Of a stretch of 64,000 nt of DNA, positions 7,868 to 18,000 are shown piece by piece (position 1 is the first letter of the stretch; each line of letters opens with the position of its first letter). The translations under genes and the position numbers were made by a program. This DNA is from Mesorhizobium sp. WSM4306 (GTDB lineage: Bacteria > Pseudomonadota > Alphaproteobacteria > Rhizobiales > Rhizobiaceae), in the NCBI RefSeq assembly GCF_007003975.1, contig NZ_VFTC01000003.1:62001-126000 (forward strand). Reading direction: 5' to 3'. The notes under the pieces were generated by a model. It saw only the letters and a program-made list of their open reading frames with translations, was not told where the DNA came from and searched no databases.

Positions 7868-8959
7868 TCAATCTTCGCTCGACTTCAGCCACCGCAGCAC
7901 CAGCGCCTCCTCGTCGTCGAGGCCATCTATGGATCGCTTGCGTTTGTTGGCTTCAGTCATTTCGCTGAGCAGCCGCCCCTGCGCCCAGGATTCGAAGACC
8001 TGCGGATGGATGTAGCATTTGCGGCAGACGGCGCGCGTGTTGCCGAGCCGCTCGGCCACCTTGTCGATGACGGCATTCATCACCCGCTTCACCCCGGCCT
8101 GGCTTTCGGGAAGTTCCGTCTGTGCAAACAGCGACGCGGCGTGGATGGTGCCGCCCCAGGTGCGGAAATGCTTGGAGCTGAAGTCTTCTCCCACAGCATC
8201 GCGTATGTAGCGGTTGACGTCGTCGGAGCGCACCGGATGCCTCGCCCCGTCCTCGTCCAGATACTGGAACAGTTTTTGCCCCGGTATATCCTGCGCGCCG
8301 CGCACGACCCGAGCGATGCGGCGGTCGACCAGCTTGAGTTTCCATTCCTTGCCGGATTTGCCCTTGAAGGCAAAGCGCAGGCTCGATCCCTTGATATCGA
8401 CATGGCGGTCGCGCAGGGTCGTCAGCCCAAAACTCTTGTTGTCGCGTGCATAGGCTGCATTGCCGACACGGATCATCGTGTTGTCGAGCAGCCACACGAT
8501 TGCCGCCATGACGCGCTCGGCCGGCAGGCCGTGGCGGCGCAGATCGGCGTCGATGCGGCGGCGCAGCTCCGGCAGGCTTTCAGCAAAGGCGACGAGGCTC
8601 GAATATTTGGCACCGTCACGCTCCGCGGCCCACAGCGGATGGTAACGATACTGCTTGCGCCCGCGCTGGTCGCGGCCGGTCGCCTGGATATGGCCGGCGG
8701 GATCGGGCGAGATCCACACATCCGTCCACGCCGGCGGAATGGCCAGCGCCTTGATGCGGGCGATGGCCGATGCACCGACGGCCTGGCCTTTCGCGCCTTT
8801 GTAGGAAAATCCCTCGCCTGCCTTCAGACGGCGAATACCCGGCTCGCTGTCGCTGACATAGGTAAGCGAGGCCTGATCGGCGAAGACTTGGCCGCGCGCC
8901 TGCCCATTCCCGATGCCCTCGGCAGCATCAACCGAAATTGCACCCCGCCTGCCCAGCAT
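7868..8959 (-). CDS. DNA topoisomerase IB (poxvirus type)
   Basis: A 363-residue type IB topoisomerase, which relaxes supercoils by nicking one strand through a 3'-phosphotyrosyl bond. Active-site elements are in order: RVGNAAYARDNKSFGLTTLR (first catalytic Arg region), FAFKGKSGKEW (the Lys in the beta hairpin), the SSKHFRTWGG segment with the second Arg, and the nucleophile Tyr316 in CRKCYIHPQV. The length is normal for bacterial members. The N-terminal 30 residues before LTYVSDSEPGIRR are not conserved, but I see no better start. It stands alone between the ECF42 pair and the glycosyltransferase genes. Such enzymes are common accessory topoisomerases in rhizobia. Confidence 0.93.
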   Translation of the reverse strand: MLGRRGAISVDAAEGIGNGQARGQVFADQASLTYVSDSEPGIRRLKAGEGFSYKGAKGQAVGASAIARIKALAIPPAWTDVWISPDPAGHIQATGRDQRGRKQYRYHPLWAAERDGAKYSSLVAFAESLPELRRRIDADLRRHGLPAERVMAAIVWLLDNTMIRVGNAAYARDNKSFGLTTLRDRHVDIKGSSLRFAFKGKSGKEWKLKLVDRRIARVVRGAQDIPGQKLFQYLDEDGARHPVRSDDVNRYIRDAVGEDFSSKHFRTWGGTIHAASLFAQTELPESQAGVKRVMNAVIDKVAERLGNTRAVCRKCYIHPQVFESWAQGRLLSEMTEANKRKRSIDGLDDEEALVLRWLKSSED

Positions 8960-9013
8960 GCCTGCTCCATCGATGATCCAGGTGATAAGCGTCAGGCGGC
9001 GAATGGGTTCCGG

Positions 9014-9772
9014 TCAAACGTCTGGAAGCCGGTTTTTGCCGTTGGCGGTCGGACTGGCCATCCAGATTCCGCCATCGTCGATATGGGGCGGATGGTAGTC
9101 GCGACCGGGTGCGATTGTCTCAAAACGGGCGCCAGTCTCATCGGCCAGATAGTCGTAGCCCGTGTCCTGCATGGCGTTTTTGGGATCGAGGTGCTGGTAG
9201 AGTGCCCTGCGGCCAGACCGACGACGCGGCTCGATCATTTTCAAATGATAGAGATTGAGACCGCTGTTCTTCTCCCGAAAGCCAAAGTCGGGAGGATACC
9301 ATTGCCCATGCAAATCCTTTGAATGATACCGCGAGGGATCATAGGCCCGAAAAAGCCGATGTTGCATTTTCGAGCCCCAGACTCCGTCTATGCGGTAATC
9401 TTTTGGCGAGTACATCTCCCGGAGATGAAACCCCCAGGCTAGACGCCCTCGGCGACTTGTCAGCCTTCCAATCTGCCCTGCAGCGCCGTGTTCCAACCTT
9501 TCATCGGGATCTATTGCGAGGATCCAGTCCGCGCGCGCATCATAAGCTGCCTTCAGCAATAGCTGGCGACGTTGGATTTCACTGCTGAAAATGCCTTCGG
9601 CCTGTCGGTCATCGAAACCTATCCAGCCGTCGACGATCGGATCCAGATTGGCAAGCAGGGCGGGAACCAGATGCGCATCGTATCGATAGCTGAAGACCGC
9701 AATCGTCCTTTGACGGGTCCAGAATATTCGACTACGTCGCCAACGTGCTGGTTTCAGTTGACTAGTGATCAT
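9014..9772 (-). CDS. glycosyltransferase, family 2-like
   Basis: A 252-residue protein with a GT-A type core: FSYRYDAHLVPALLANLDP, then a WILAIDPDERLE segment with the acidic DPDE that would bind the nucleotide-sugar metal. The sequence WGFHLREMYSPKDYRIDGVWG and the basic C-terminal half resemble small family 2 transferases of surface polysaccharide loci. No membrane segment is seen, so it would act on the cytoplasmic face. It is the last gene of a three-gene set and overlaps the upstream gene by 11 bases. The sugar and acceptor cannot be predicted. Confidence 0.72.
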   Translation of the reverse strand: MITSQLKPARWRRSRIFWTRQRTIAVFSYRYDAHLVPALLANLDPIVDGWIGFDDRQAEGIFSSEIQRRQLLLKAAYDARADWILAIDPDERLEHGAAGQIGRLTSRRGRLAWGFHLREMYSPKDYRIDGVWGSKMQHRLFRAYDPSRYHSKDLHGQWYPPDFGFREKNSGLNLYHLKMIEPRRRSGRRALYQHLDPKNAMQDTGYDYLADETGARFETIAPGRDYHPPHIDDGGIWMASPTANGKNRLPDV

Positions 9773-10646
9773 TGCAAGTCAGCCGAGCCTTCTTCAAGTG
9801 ATGCCGGGCACCGAAATAGACGCCGATGGATTTGGCGAAAACGGCAAGGACCATTAGCGGCATGGAACGAATTACAAGGTCCAGTTCAGGTCCGAGGAGA
9901 CCTGTCCGCGCCAATTTCCTGATTTGCCGTCGATCGCTGAAGGTGCCACGAGCCAATCGAAGCGGTGGAGTTGTCGTCGTTGCGGCGCGATACGCTCCGC
10001 CGCGATAACCTCGCTTGAACTGGTCGACAACCAGGCGGACCAATCGCGTTTCATTGCTATGGATGGTTTTGATCGCCGGGTCCCAGATGGGTGTAAGTTC
10101 TGAAGGCAGCCTGTCGAGAAAATCCGTATCCTCCGCCGACGCGATGTTTTCGTCGAAGAGACCGAACCTGTCGAACAGACTGCGGTCGAACGACACGCCG
10201 TATCGAAGCGCCAATTCGGCGGGAAGGCCGGGAAGCCGTCGTGCAAAAAGTGCTAGATACGCCGCACAAGCCACCAGGCTTTCAGGATGACTGTTCGAAA
10301 TGGCGCTGGCAACGGTTGCGGCACCAGCGGTGTGATGACGAATTCGAGCATCGGCCCATCCGGGGCAAGCCAGACAATCGTCGGCAAGGAAAGCAACGAA
10401 CGGTGCTTTCGTGGCCGCAATTCCGATGTTGCGCGCGGCTCCAACGAACACCTGATGAGAAACCTCGATGACCGGCACATCGACCCCAGCACCCGAAAGC
10501 AAGGCCTTGGCGTCACCGCCGCCGGAATTGACCACCACGATTTCCAAAGGCGTATCCTGCCTCGTCAGAGATCTGACAGCGTCCACCAGCTTTGCTGGTG
10601 CCCGCAACCCAATCACGATGACGGCCAGGCTCGGCGAGGCTGTCAT
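9762..10646 (-). CDS. glycosyltransferase family 2
   Basis: A 294-residue GT2 protein. The N-terminal Rossmann strand (LAVIVIGLRAPAKLVDAV) is followed by LEIVVVNSGG and by the acidic APFVAFLADDCLACPGW, which holds the DD expected of the metal-binding motif. The ATG at 10646 overlaps the upstream gene's stop by four bases (ATGA). This is a better start than the longer frame reaching 10736. A C-terminal hydrophobic stretch (MPLMVLAVFAKSIGVYFG) suggests membrane contact. It probably adds a sugar to a cell-surface glycan or glycolipid together with its two neighbours. Confidence 0.8.
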   Translation of the reverse strand: MTASPSLAVIVIGLRAPAKLVDAVRSLTRQDTPLEIVVVNSGGGDAKALLSGAGVDVPVIEVSHQVFVGAARNIGIAATKAPFVAFLADDCLACPGWADARIRHHTAGAATVASAISNSHPESLVACAAYLALFARRLPGLPAELALRYGVSFDRSLFDRFGLFDENIASAEDTDFLDRLPSELTPIWDPAIKTIHSNETRLVRLVVDQFKRGYRGGAYRAATTTTPPLRLARGTFSDRRQIRKLARTGLLGPELDLVIRSMPLMVLAVFAKSIGVYFGARHHLKKARLTCNDH

Positions 10647-11599
10647 GCGGTGCTCTGCATTCGCGACGTCGACGCCGAGATGCGCCTGGAAGCAATCTTG
10701 ACCCTGTAGCGGACGACGCGCCAGGCGTCTGTCCACCGCTTCGGCGCTGCTGCGGCCACATCCAGAAAGCGCGACGCTTTGTCGAGGTCGCCGCGAGCAT
10801 AATGAACACGGGCGATCTTGAGGCTTACAAGCCCCTCACGGGTCTTGAGCGCCGAGAGCGGGATGTGGCAATCGGCGAGCTTGCGCAGCTCCCTGCGCCA
10901 GTCCAGGAACCGCCGCACCGGATTGCTCACGAAGCGATTGTCGGACCGCTCGCTTGAAACTTTGTAGATCATAACAGGGTCGGGGATGATGGCCATTGCC
11001 GCTCGGCTCATCAGCCGCCCCCAGAAAAGCGTATCCTCGTCATAGGCAAGGCTGACCGCAAAACGCGTCTCCCCTATCAGATCGCGTGAAGCCAGCACGC
11101 TACCCACGGCCGCCGACCGCAGATCGCCTTTCAGATAGGCGGCAGCGTTGGCCAGACAGTCTGCCTTGTAGCCTTCAGGCACCTTGAACGATCGGTCCTG
11201 GCCGTCGACAAGACGTTTGTAGGCGCCCGCGACCATGTCCGCCTTTGGCTGGCGTGTCGCCCGACGGAGCAAAGCGCGCAAACCGCCTTCAAGATGCAGA
11301 TCATCGGCGTCGATCAGATAAACCCAAGGGCATGCCACCTGCTGAAGGGCAACATTTCGGGCAGCCCCAGCATCGCGGCAATTAGCGGGCAACACGCGCA
11401 ACGGGAGAGCAAATTTTGCCGCGATCCGCTGCGCCGCTCCCGCCGTATCGTCAGTCGATGCATCATCGACCATGAGTATTTCGCCGATGATCGCGGCTTC
11501 CGTGCTGAGCGAGGCCAGCGTCTCCAGAATTGTTTCCGCCGCATTGTGGGCGGGAATGACGACGCTCACCCGTGTCAACTGTAGACCCCGCAATTGCAA
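10643..11599 (-). CDS. glycosyltransferase family 2
   Basis: A 318-residue protein with a textbook GT2 N-terminus: VSVVIPAHNAAETILETLASL, ILMVDDASTDDT, and the DXD-type VYLIDADDLHLEGGL. The YDEDTLFWGRLM segment carries the acidic residues of the presumed catalytic base region. The C-terminal 80 residues are helical, with the feel of a TPR remnant (ARVHYARGDLDKASRFLDVAAAAP). It leads a minus-strand trio of coupled glycosyltransferase genes. A 122-bp gap separates it from the transglutaminase operon, which ends just upstream of it on the same strand, so read-through is possible. Confidence 0.87.
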   Translation of the reverse strand: MQLRGLQLTRVSVVIPAHNAAETILETLASLSTEAAIIGEILMVDDASTDDTAGAAQRIAAKFALPLRVLPANCRDAGAARNVALQQVACPWVYLIDADDLHLEGGLRALLRRATRQPKADMVAGAYKRLVDGQDRSFKVPEGYKADCLANAAAYLKGDLRSAAVGSVLASRDLIGETRFAVSLAYDEDTLFWGRLMSRAAMAIIPDPVMIYKVSSERSDNRFVSNPVRRFLDWRRELRKLADCHIPLSALKTREGLVSLKIARVHYARGDLDKASRFLDVAAAAPKRWTDAWRVVRYRVKIASRRISASTSRMQSTA

Positions 11600-11721
11600 A
11601 TCTCGCGATCAAGCGACAAAAAACGTCTTGAAAACAGAACCAAGCTAACCGCGGCAATGCGGTTTGAGAAGTGGCATTTACCAGCATCGCCGGCGGCGAA
11701 GCGGCTGGCAAATTAGGGCAC

Positions 11722-12606
11722 TCAGGCCTTTTCCAGCGCAACCGGAATGACGTCGACGGCCTGGTCGCCGACCTGACCGCCGGTGGTCTTCAGCACGCCG
11801 ACGATCGGCGCCACGTCGGAATAGTCGCGGCCGTAGCCGACGGTGATGTGGTCGTTGCTGGCCCGCATGCCGTTGGTCGGGTCGAATTCCTGCCAGCCGG
11901 CATCGCGCCCGCACCACACCTTGACCCAGGCATGCATGGCATCGGCGCCTTCGAGCCGCGGCTTGCCCTTCGGCGGAATGGTGCGCAGGAAGCCGCTGAC
12001 ATAGCCGGCGGGAATGCCCAACCCGCGCAAGCCGGCGATCATGATATGCGAAAAATCCTGGCACACGCCGCGCTTCAAACGGAAGGCGTCGCTGGCCCTG
12101 GTATGAACGGTGGTCGCCTCACCATCATAGGTGAAGTCACGGTGGATGCGGTTGCACAGATCGATGGCCGTGCCGACCGTCGAGCCGCTGGCGCTGCCGT
12201 GTGCATAGGCGGTGATCGCTGCATCGATGCCGGCATGGTCGCTGGCCGTGAGAAAGTGATGCGGTGCGTCAGGCGCCAGTGACCGCACCGCACCGAGTTC
12301 TTCCCTCAGCCGCTGCAAGTCGGGCGACACGTCGAGCCCAGGCTCCGGCCGCGACACCGACACGCGCGCGCTCATTCGGATGTCGAGCCCGTCATGGACA
12401 TCGCGAAAGGCGATCGCGGTAACATTGTTACCGAAGAAATCGGCAAAATCCGTCCGCTCGGACGGGGTCGGCACAAACGACAGCGAGGCGGCGACCACAC
12501 GCTGCACGCCAGCAATGGTCTGCGGCAAAACACGCACCTGATGCCGGCTGCCACCGGCCGCGGCGTCATAATCGTAGCTGAGATGAAGCCTGATATCGTA
12601 CAGCAT
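11722..12606 (-). CDS. transglutaminase-like protease-fold protein
   Basis: A 294-residue transglutaminase-like protein with the bacterial N-terminal beta domain (MLYDIRLHLSYDYDAAAGG, about residues 1-105) and the catalytic core (about 145-250). The triad is complete: Cys182 in RGVCQDFSH, His225 in DAMHAWVKVW, Asp242 in EFDPTNG. Members may act as peptidases or amide-exchange enzymes rather than true cross-linkers. The ATG at 12606 lies one base after the stop of the ATP-grasp/alpha-E gene, so the two are certainly co-transcribed. A longer frame to 12771 would overlap that gene deeply and is rejected. There is no signal peptide, so it is cytoplasmic. Confidence 0.88.
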   Translation of the reverse strand: MLYDIRLHLSYDYDAAAGGSRHQVRVLPQTIAGVQRVVAASLSFVPTPSERTDFADFFGNNVTAIAFRDVHDGLDIRMSARVSVSRPEPGLDVSPDLQRLREELGAVRSLAPDAPHHFLTASDHAGIDAAITAYAHGSASGSTVGTAIDLCNRIHRDFTYDGEATTVHTRASDAFRLKRGVCQDFSHIMIAGLRGLGIPAGYVSGFLRTIPPKGKPRLEGADAMHAWVKVWCGRDAGWQEFDPTNGMRASNDHITVGYGRDYSDVAPIVGVLKTTGGQVGDQAVDVIPVALEKA

Positions 12607-12607
12607 G

Positions 12608-15019
12608 TTAACCGAAGTACGCTTTGGCGAGGCTGCTGTAGAGGTTGCCGATCTCGGTGGCGAAATCGTCCAGCACCTCCGCCGACATCTCCGATGGCTC
12701 CATGACGGCAATTGCCGTGTTGAGCTGCAGGATTTCCTTGGCCGCCACCGACATGTGCCCCTCCGGACCAAGCGACGGCAGCAGGCCGATCTCCGCCTTC
12801 AGCCGCTCGAGCTGGAACAGGATCGAGCGCGGGTTGAGCGGGTCGAGCGCCAAAAGGTCGATCACCGTTCGGCGCCCGGCCCGCACCGGATACTGCCGGC
12901 GGTGGGTCATGACGCTGTCGCCGATCTCCAGCATCATGTCGAGCGAGCCGTCCGGCGCACTGGCTCGGGTGAGACGGGCAAGGGTGCGGGCGATCTGGAT
13001 GCCGCGCTCGATCCGCCGGCCGATCTCGAGGAAACGCCAGCCGGTGAAACGGTACATGTTCTCATGCAGCAGGCCGGAAAAGCCGGCGAGCTTGCGCAAC
13101 ATGACCGTCATCGCACGTGTCGCATCGTCGCCGGGCGCCACTGTCGTTGCGAATTGGTGGATCGTCTTCGACAGATCCTTCAACGCCAGCCAGCCATCGG
13201 GCGAAAACCGGTCGCGAATCTGTCCGGCGCTGTAGACGGCGCTGTCCAGCGTGCCGATCAATCCGGGCGGAATGGCCGCTTCGAGGTCGATGCCGAACGG
13301 CTCGAGATAGTCCCTGACATCGGCGAGCAGCGGCATGTCCGGATCGGAGGTCTCGGCCAGCCGCACATGATAGGCGCGCAGGATGCGCACCGTGTCTTCC
13401 GAGCGCTCGATGTAGCGGCCGAGCCAGGTCAGGTTTTCGGCCGCACGGCTTGGCAGGCTGCCCGGCATGGTGCGGGCAAAGCTGTCATGCTCCTGCGGCA
13501 GCAGCGTCTCGCGCTCGACGGGCTTGTCGCTGACCACCCAGACGTCGGCGGCCTGGCCGCCGCGCTGCATGGCGATAGCCGTCGGGTCGAGCGAGAGGCC
13601 AACGCGGGCGAATCCACCCGGCATCACCGTCCAGCCCTCCGGCGTGCGCGCCAGATAGACGCGCAGGCTGGCCGGCCGTGGTTCCAGCCAGCCGCCGACA
13701 TAGACCGGCGTCGTCGACAGCGTTACCGCTTCCTGGCCAACGAAACCGCCGCCGTCGATCTCGATGCGCGCAATCAACGCAGTGCGTTCCTCAGGCGTCA
13801 GCGCCGAACCGAGCCTGGTCTGATCATCGTCCTCGAAGGCAAGGCGCGTCGACAGCGCCGGACCGATCACCATGCGGTCGAGATTGGCAAGCACATGCCG
13901 GCGCTCGCTGTCCTGCCCGCACCACCAGGTGGCGACGCTCGGCAACAAAAGCTCTTCGCCGCGCAGTGCGCGCGAAATTTTCGGCAGGAAGGCGAGCAGC
14001 GCCCGCGTTTCCATCAGGCCCGAACCCAACGCATTGACCGTCGAAATAGCGCCGCGGCGGATCGCCTCGACCAGTCCCGGCGTGCCGATCTGCGAGTCTG
14101 GTCTGAGTTCCAGCGGATCGGCGAAGGCGGCATCGAGCCGTCGCCACAGCACGCTGATCGGCATCAGCCCGGAAACCGTGCGCACCATCAGTTTGCCGCC
14201 GGAAACGGTCAGGTCCTCCCCCTCGAGCAGCATGATGCCGAGATAGCGGGCGATATAGGCGTGCTCGTAATAGGTCTCGTTGAGCGGCCCCGGGGTCAGG
14301 ATGGCGACGCGGCCGTCATTCTCCTTTGCCATGCCGATCAGCGCATCGCGGAAGCGGCGGAAGAAGCCGGCCAGGCGATGCACATGCATCTCGCCATAGA
14401 TGTCGGACAGCGCGCGCGTCGTGGCGACGCGGTTTTCAAGCGCAAAACCGGCGCCCGACGGCGCCTGCGTTCGGTCGCCCAGCACCCACCAGCTTCCGTC
14501 CGGTCCGCGGCCGAGCTCGAAGGCGCAAAAATGCAGGAAATGGCCGCTGGCCGGCCTGGTGCCGGCGACGGGCCGCAAATATTCCGGGCTCGCCGCGATT
14601 AGGCCCGCCGGCAGGATGCCCTTGTCGATCAGCCGGTTCGGCCCATAGATATCGGCGACGATCTCCTCGAACAGATCGGCCCGCTGGACGAGGCCGGCGC
14701 TGATCTCGGCCCATTCCTTGTCCTCGATCAGCAGCGGGATGTGCGCCAGCGGCCATTCGCGCTCATTGGCGCCGGCCTTGTCATAGACGCGGTAATAGAC
14801 GCCGGCATCGCGCAGATACTGGTCGGCGCGGGCGAAGCGCTGGCCGAGCTTTTCGGGGCCCAGTTCCTCCAGCGCCTCGATGAAAGGAGCCCAGGCCGGA
14901 CGCGGATTGCCTGCTGCATCGACCATCTCGTCGACGACGCCGTCAATCGGCTGGTAGTGCTCCAGCAGACTGTGCCTCAGCGGCTTGCCGCGTATCTTTT
15001 TCTGATTCCCCTTTGCCAT
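12608..15019 (-). CDS. circularly permuted ATP-grasp / alpha-E fusion protein
   Basis: An 803-residue fusion. Residues about 60-500 are the circularly permuted ATP-grasp domain (old names DUF404/DUF407), with family blocks such as WWVLGDRTQAPSGAGFALEN, AILTPGPLNETYYEHAYIAR and STVNALGSGLMETRALLAFLP. Residues about 521-803 are the all-helical alpha-E domain (DUF403), starting SLPSRAAENLTWLGRYIER. In many bacteria these are two adjacent genes; here they are fused. ATP-grasp enzymes join carboxylates to amines, so a peptide or amide ligase is expected. The substrate is unknown for the whole family. It is the middle gene of a three-gene operon, six bases after the upstream gene and one base before the next. 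Confidence 0.92.
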   Translation of the reverse strand: MAKGNQKKIRGKPLRHSLLEHYQPIDGVVDEMVDAAGNPRPAWAPFIEALEELGPEKLGQRFARADQYLRDAGVYYRVYDKAGANEREWPLAHIPLLIEDKEWAEISAGLVQRADLFEEIVADIYGPNRLIDKGILPAGLIAASPEYLRPVAGTRPASGHFLHFCAFELGRGPDGSWWVLGDRTQAPSGAGFALENRVATTRALSDIYGEMHVHRLAGFFRRFRDALIGMAKENDGRVAILTPGPLNETYYEHAYIARYLGIMLLEGEDLTVSGGKLMVRTVSGLMPISVLWRRLDAAFADPLELRPDSQIGTPGLVEAIRRGAISTVNALGSGLMETRALLAFLPKISRALRGEELLLPSVATWWCGQDSERRHVLANLDRMVIGPALSTRLAFEDDDQTRLGSALTPEERTALIARIEIDGGGFVGQEAVTLSTTPVYVGGWLEPRPASLRVYLARTPEGWTVMPGGFARVGLSLDPTAIAMQRGGQAADVWVVSDKPVERETLLPQEHDSFARTMPGSLPSRAAENLTWLGRYIERSEDTVRILRAYHVRLAETSDPDMPLLADVRDYLEPFGIDLEAAIPPGLIGTLDSAVYSAGQIRDRFSPDGWLALKDLSKTIHQFATTVAPGDDATRAMTVMLRKLAGFSGLLHENMYRFTGWRFLEIGRRIERGIQIARTLARLTRASAPDGSLDMMLEIGDSVMTHRRQYPVRAGRRTVIDLLALDPLNPRSILFQLERLKAEIGLLPSLGPEGHMSVAAKEILQLNTAIAVMEPSEMSAEVLDDFATEIGNLYSSLAKAYFG

Positions 15020-15025
15020 TGCTGA

Positions 15026-18000
15026 TCAGAGTCTGGGTGGCCGCCTGAGGTCAAGGGTCATCGGGAAGTCTTCAGGGGGTTCTTCGTTGCGCAGCACATA
15101 GGCCGACGGCGTGTGGCCGCGCGGCTCGAAGCGGGCAAGCCGCCGCGCCTCGGCCTCATTGCCGTTGACCGGGAAGGTGTCGTAGCTGCGCCCGCCGGGA
15201 TGCGCGACATGGTAGACGCAGCCGCCGACCGCCCTGCCCGACCAACGGTCGTAGATGTCGAAGACCAGCGGCGTGTTGACCGGCAGCGCCGGATGCAGGC
15301 CCGACGCCGGCTGCCAGGCCTTGAAGCGTACGCCTGCCACCGCGACCTCGCGGTTTTCGGTCACCTTCATCGGCACGACGCGGCCGTTGCAGACGATCGC
15401 GTGGCGTTCCGGGTTGAGGCCTTCGGTCCTGACCTGCAGCCGTTCGACCGAGGAATCGACGAAGCGCACGGTGCCGCCAATGACGCCCTGCTCGCCCATG
15501 ACGTGCCACGGCTCCAGCGCTTGCCTGAGCTCCAGCTTGATGCCGGCATGCTGGACTTCGCCGCAGAAGGGAAAGCGGAATTCGAGCTGGGCGTCGAACC
15601 ATTCGGGACGGAACTCGAAACCGTTGAGCTTTAGGTCGTCGAGCACATCGAGGAAGTCCGCCCAGACATAATGCGGCAGCATGAAACGGTCATGCAGCGA
15701 TGTGCCCCAGCGCACGAAGCGACCGTCGAGCGGGTTCTTCCAGGCGCGGGCGATAATGGCGCGGACCAGAAGCTGCTGCGCCAGGCTCATGCGCGCATTG
15801 GGCGGCATCTCGAAGCCGCGGAACTCGACCAGGCCGAGCCGCCCGGTTGGACCATCGGGCGAGAACAGCTTGTCGATGCAGATTTCCGAACGGTGCGTGT
15901 TGCCGGTGACGTCGGTCAACAGATTGCGGAACAGCCGGTCGACCAGCCATGGCAAGGGTGCATTGCCCTGGTCCGGGTGCGGCACCTGCGCCATCGCAAT
16001 CTCAAGCTCGTAGAGCGAGTCGTGGCGCGCCTCGTCGAAGCGCGGCGCCTGGCTGGTCGGGCCGATGAACAGGCCGGAAAACAGATAGGACAGCGACGGC
16101 CGCCGCTGCCATTGCAGCACCAGGCTCTTCAACAAATCAGGCCGGCGCAGGAACGGGCTGTCATTTGGCGTCGCACCGCCGACGACGACATGGTTGCCGC
16201 CGCCGGTACCGGTGTGGCGGCCATCGATCATGAACTTGTCGGCGCCAAGCCGCGTCTGCCGCGCCTCTTCGTAGATCGCCGTCGTCGTCGCCACACAGTC
16301 TTGCCAATTGGCGGCCGGATGGATGTTGACCTCAATGACACCGGGATCGGGCGCGACGCGAATGACGTTGAGGCGCGGATCGTGCGGCGGGCCATAGCCT
16401 TCGATATGCACGGGCAAGCCGATCGCCTTGGCCGCGTTTTCGGCGGCTGCCACCAGTTCGAGATAGTCTTCCAGCGCCTCGACCGGCGGCATGAATACGC
16501 AGAGCCGCCCGTCGCGCGGCTCGACCGAAAGTGCGGTGCGCACCGCGCCGCCGATCTCGGTGATCTCCTGCTCGACCCGGTCCTGCTGCCCGGTGGCGGC
16601 GGTGAAGGAGACTGCCTGCTGGCGCCGCGCCATTTCGTCGGCGCCTTCCAATTCTGCCGGAGCAGCAGCAGCAGGCAGGATCGCTTCCCGCGCCGGCAAG
16701 GCACCGCGCGGCAGCGATGGATCGACTGGCACGATATAGGGGAACTGTGCCGGCGGCACGTAAGGCAGCGTGCCCAGCGGCAGACGGTAGCCGACCGGTG
16801 AATCGCCCGGCACCAGGAACAGCCGGCCGCGCCGCGTCTTCCATTTCTCCGAACGCCAGCGCGGCTCCGAAGCCGAAGCCTGGCTGTTCCAGCGCTGCAC
16901 CGGCAGCACATAGCCCGACGGTTTGGTCAACCCGCGCTCGAAGACTTTTGTCATGCGGCTGCGTTCTTCCGGGTCTTCCAGCTTGGAGTTGGACGGGTCG
17001 ACATTGTCGGGCAGCTTGCCTTCCTTGAGCAGCCATTCGGCCGGGTCTTCATAGGCTTCGCTGACCATCGCCCTGTCGATGCCGAGTTCTCCGGCGATCG
17101 CCGTCAGCAGGCTTTCGGCCTGCTGCGGTCCGACCTTCGCATCGCTCTTTTCGCGTGCGATCAGCGACGGATCGCTCCACACCGGCTGGCCATCGGTGCG
17201 CCAGTAGAGCGAGAAGGTCCAGCGCGGCAGGCTTTCGCCCGGATACCATTTGCCCTGGCCGTAATGGAGGAAGCCGCCCGGGGCGAAACGTTCGCGCAGC
17301 TTTCTGATCAGCGCATCCGCCTTTTCGCGCTTGGTCGGGCCGACGGCGGCGGTGTTCCACTCGGCCGACTCGAAATCGTCGATGGAGACGAAGGTCGGCT
17401 CGCCGCCCATGGTCAGCCTGACATCGCCTGCCTGAAGCGCTGCATCGACCTTGTTGCCCAGCGCATCCAGCGCCTGCCAGCTTTCATCGGAGAATGGCTT
17501 GGTGATGCGCGGATGTTCGGCGATGCGGTCGACCCGCATGTCGAAGCCGAACTCGACATTGGCGAAGCTCGCCATGCCGGAAATGGGCGCCGCGTTGCGG
17601 AAATGCGGCGTCGCTGCCAGCGGCACATGGCTTTCGCCGGTGAGCAGGCCCGAGGTTGGGTCGAAGCCGATCCAGCCGGCGCCCGGCAGATAGACCTCGC
17701 ACCAGGCATGCAGGTCGGTGAAGTCGACAGCAGTCCCGGCCGGGCCATCAAGGGACACCAGATCGGGCTTCAACTGGATCAGATAGCCGGAGACAAAGCG
17801 CGCGGCGATGCCGAGGTTGCGCAGGATTTGCACCAGCAGCCAGCTCGAATCCCGGCACGAGCCTTTTTTCGCGGCCAGCGTCTCCTCCGGCGAGAAGACA
17901 CCGGTTTCCATTCGCACGATATAGGCGATCTCGCGCTGCAGCCGCGCATTGAGGTCCACGACGAAATTGACGGTGTTGGTTGAGTTGCGGTCGATCGTTG

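Noticed and set aside
12605..14602. 665-codon plus-strand open frame opposite the ATP-grasp/alpha-E gene
   Set aside because: It is Arg/His/Gln-rich with no motif and lies wholly antisense to a conserved gene; such frames are common in high-GC DNA.
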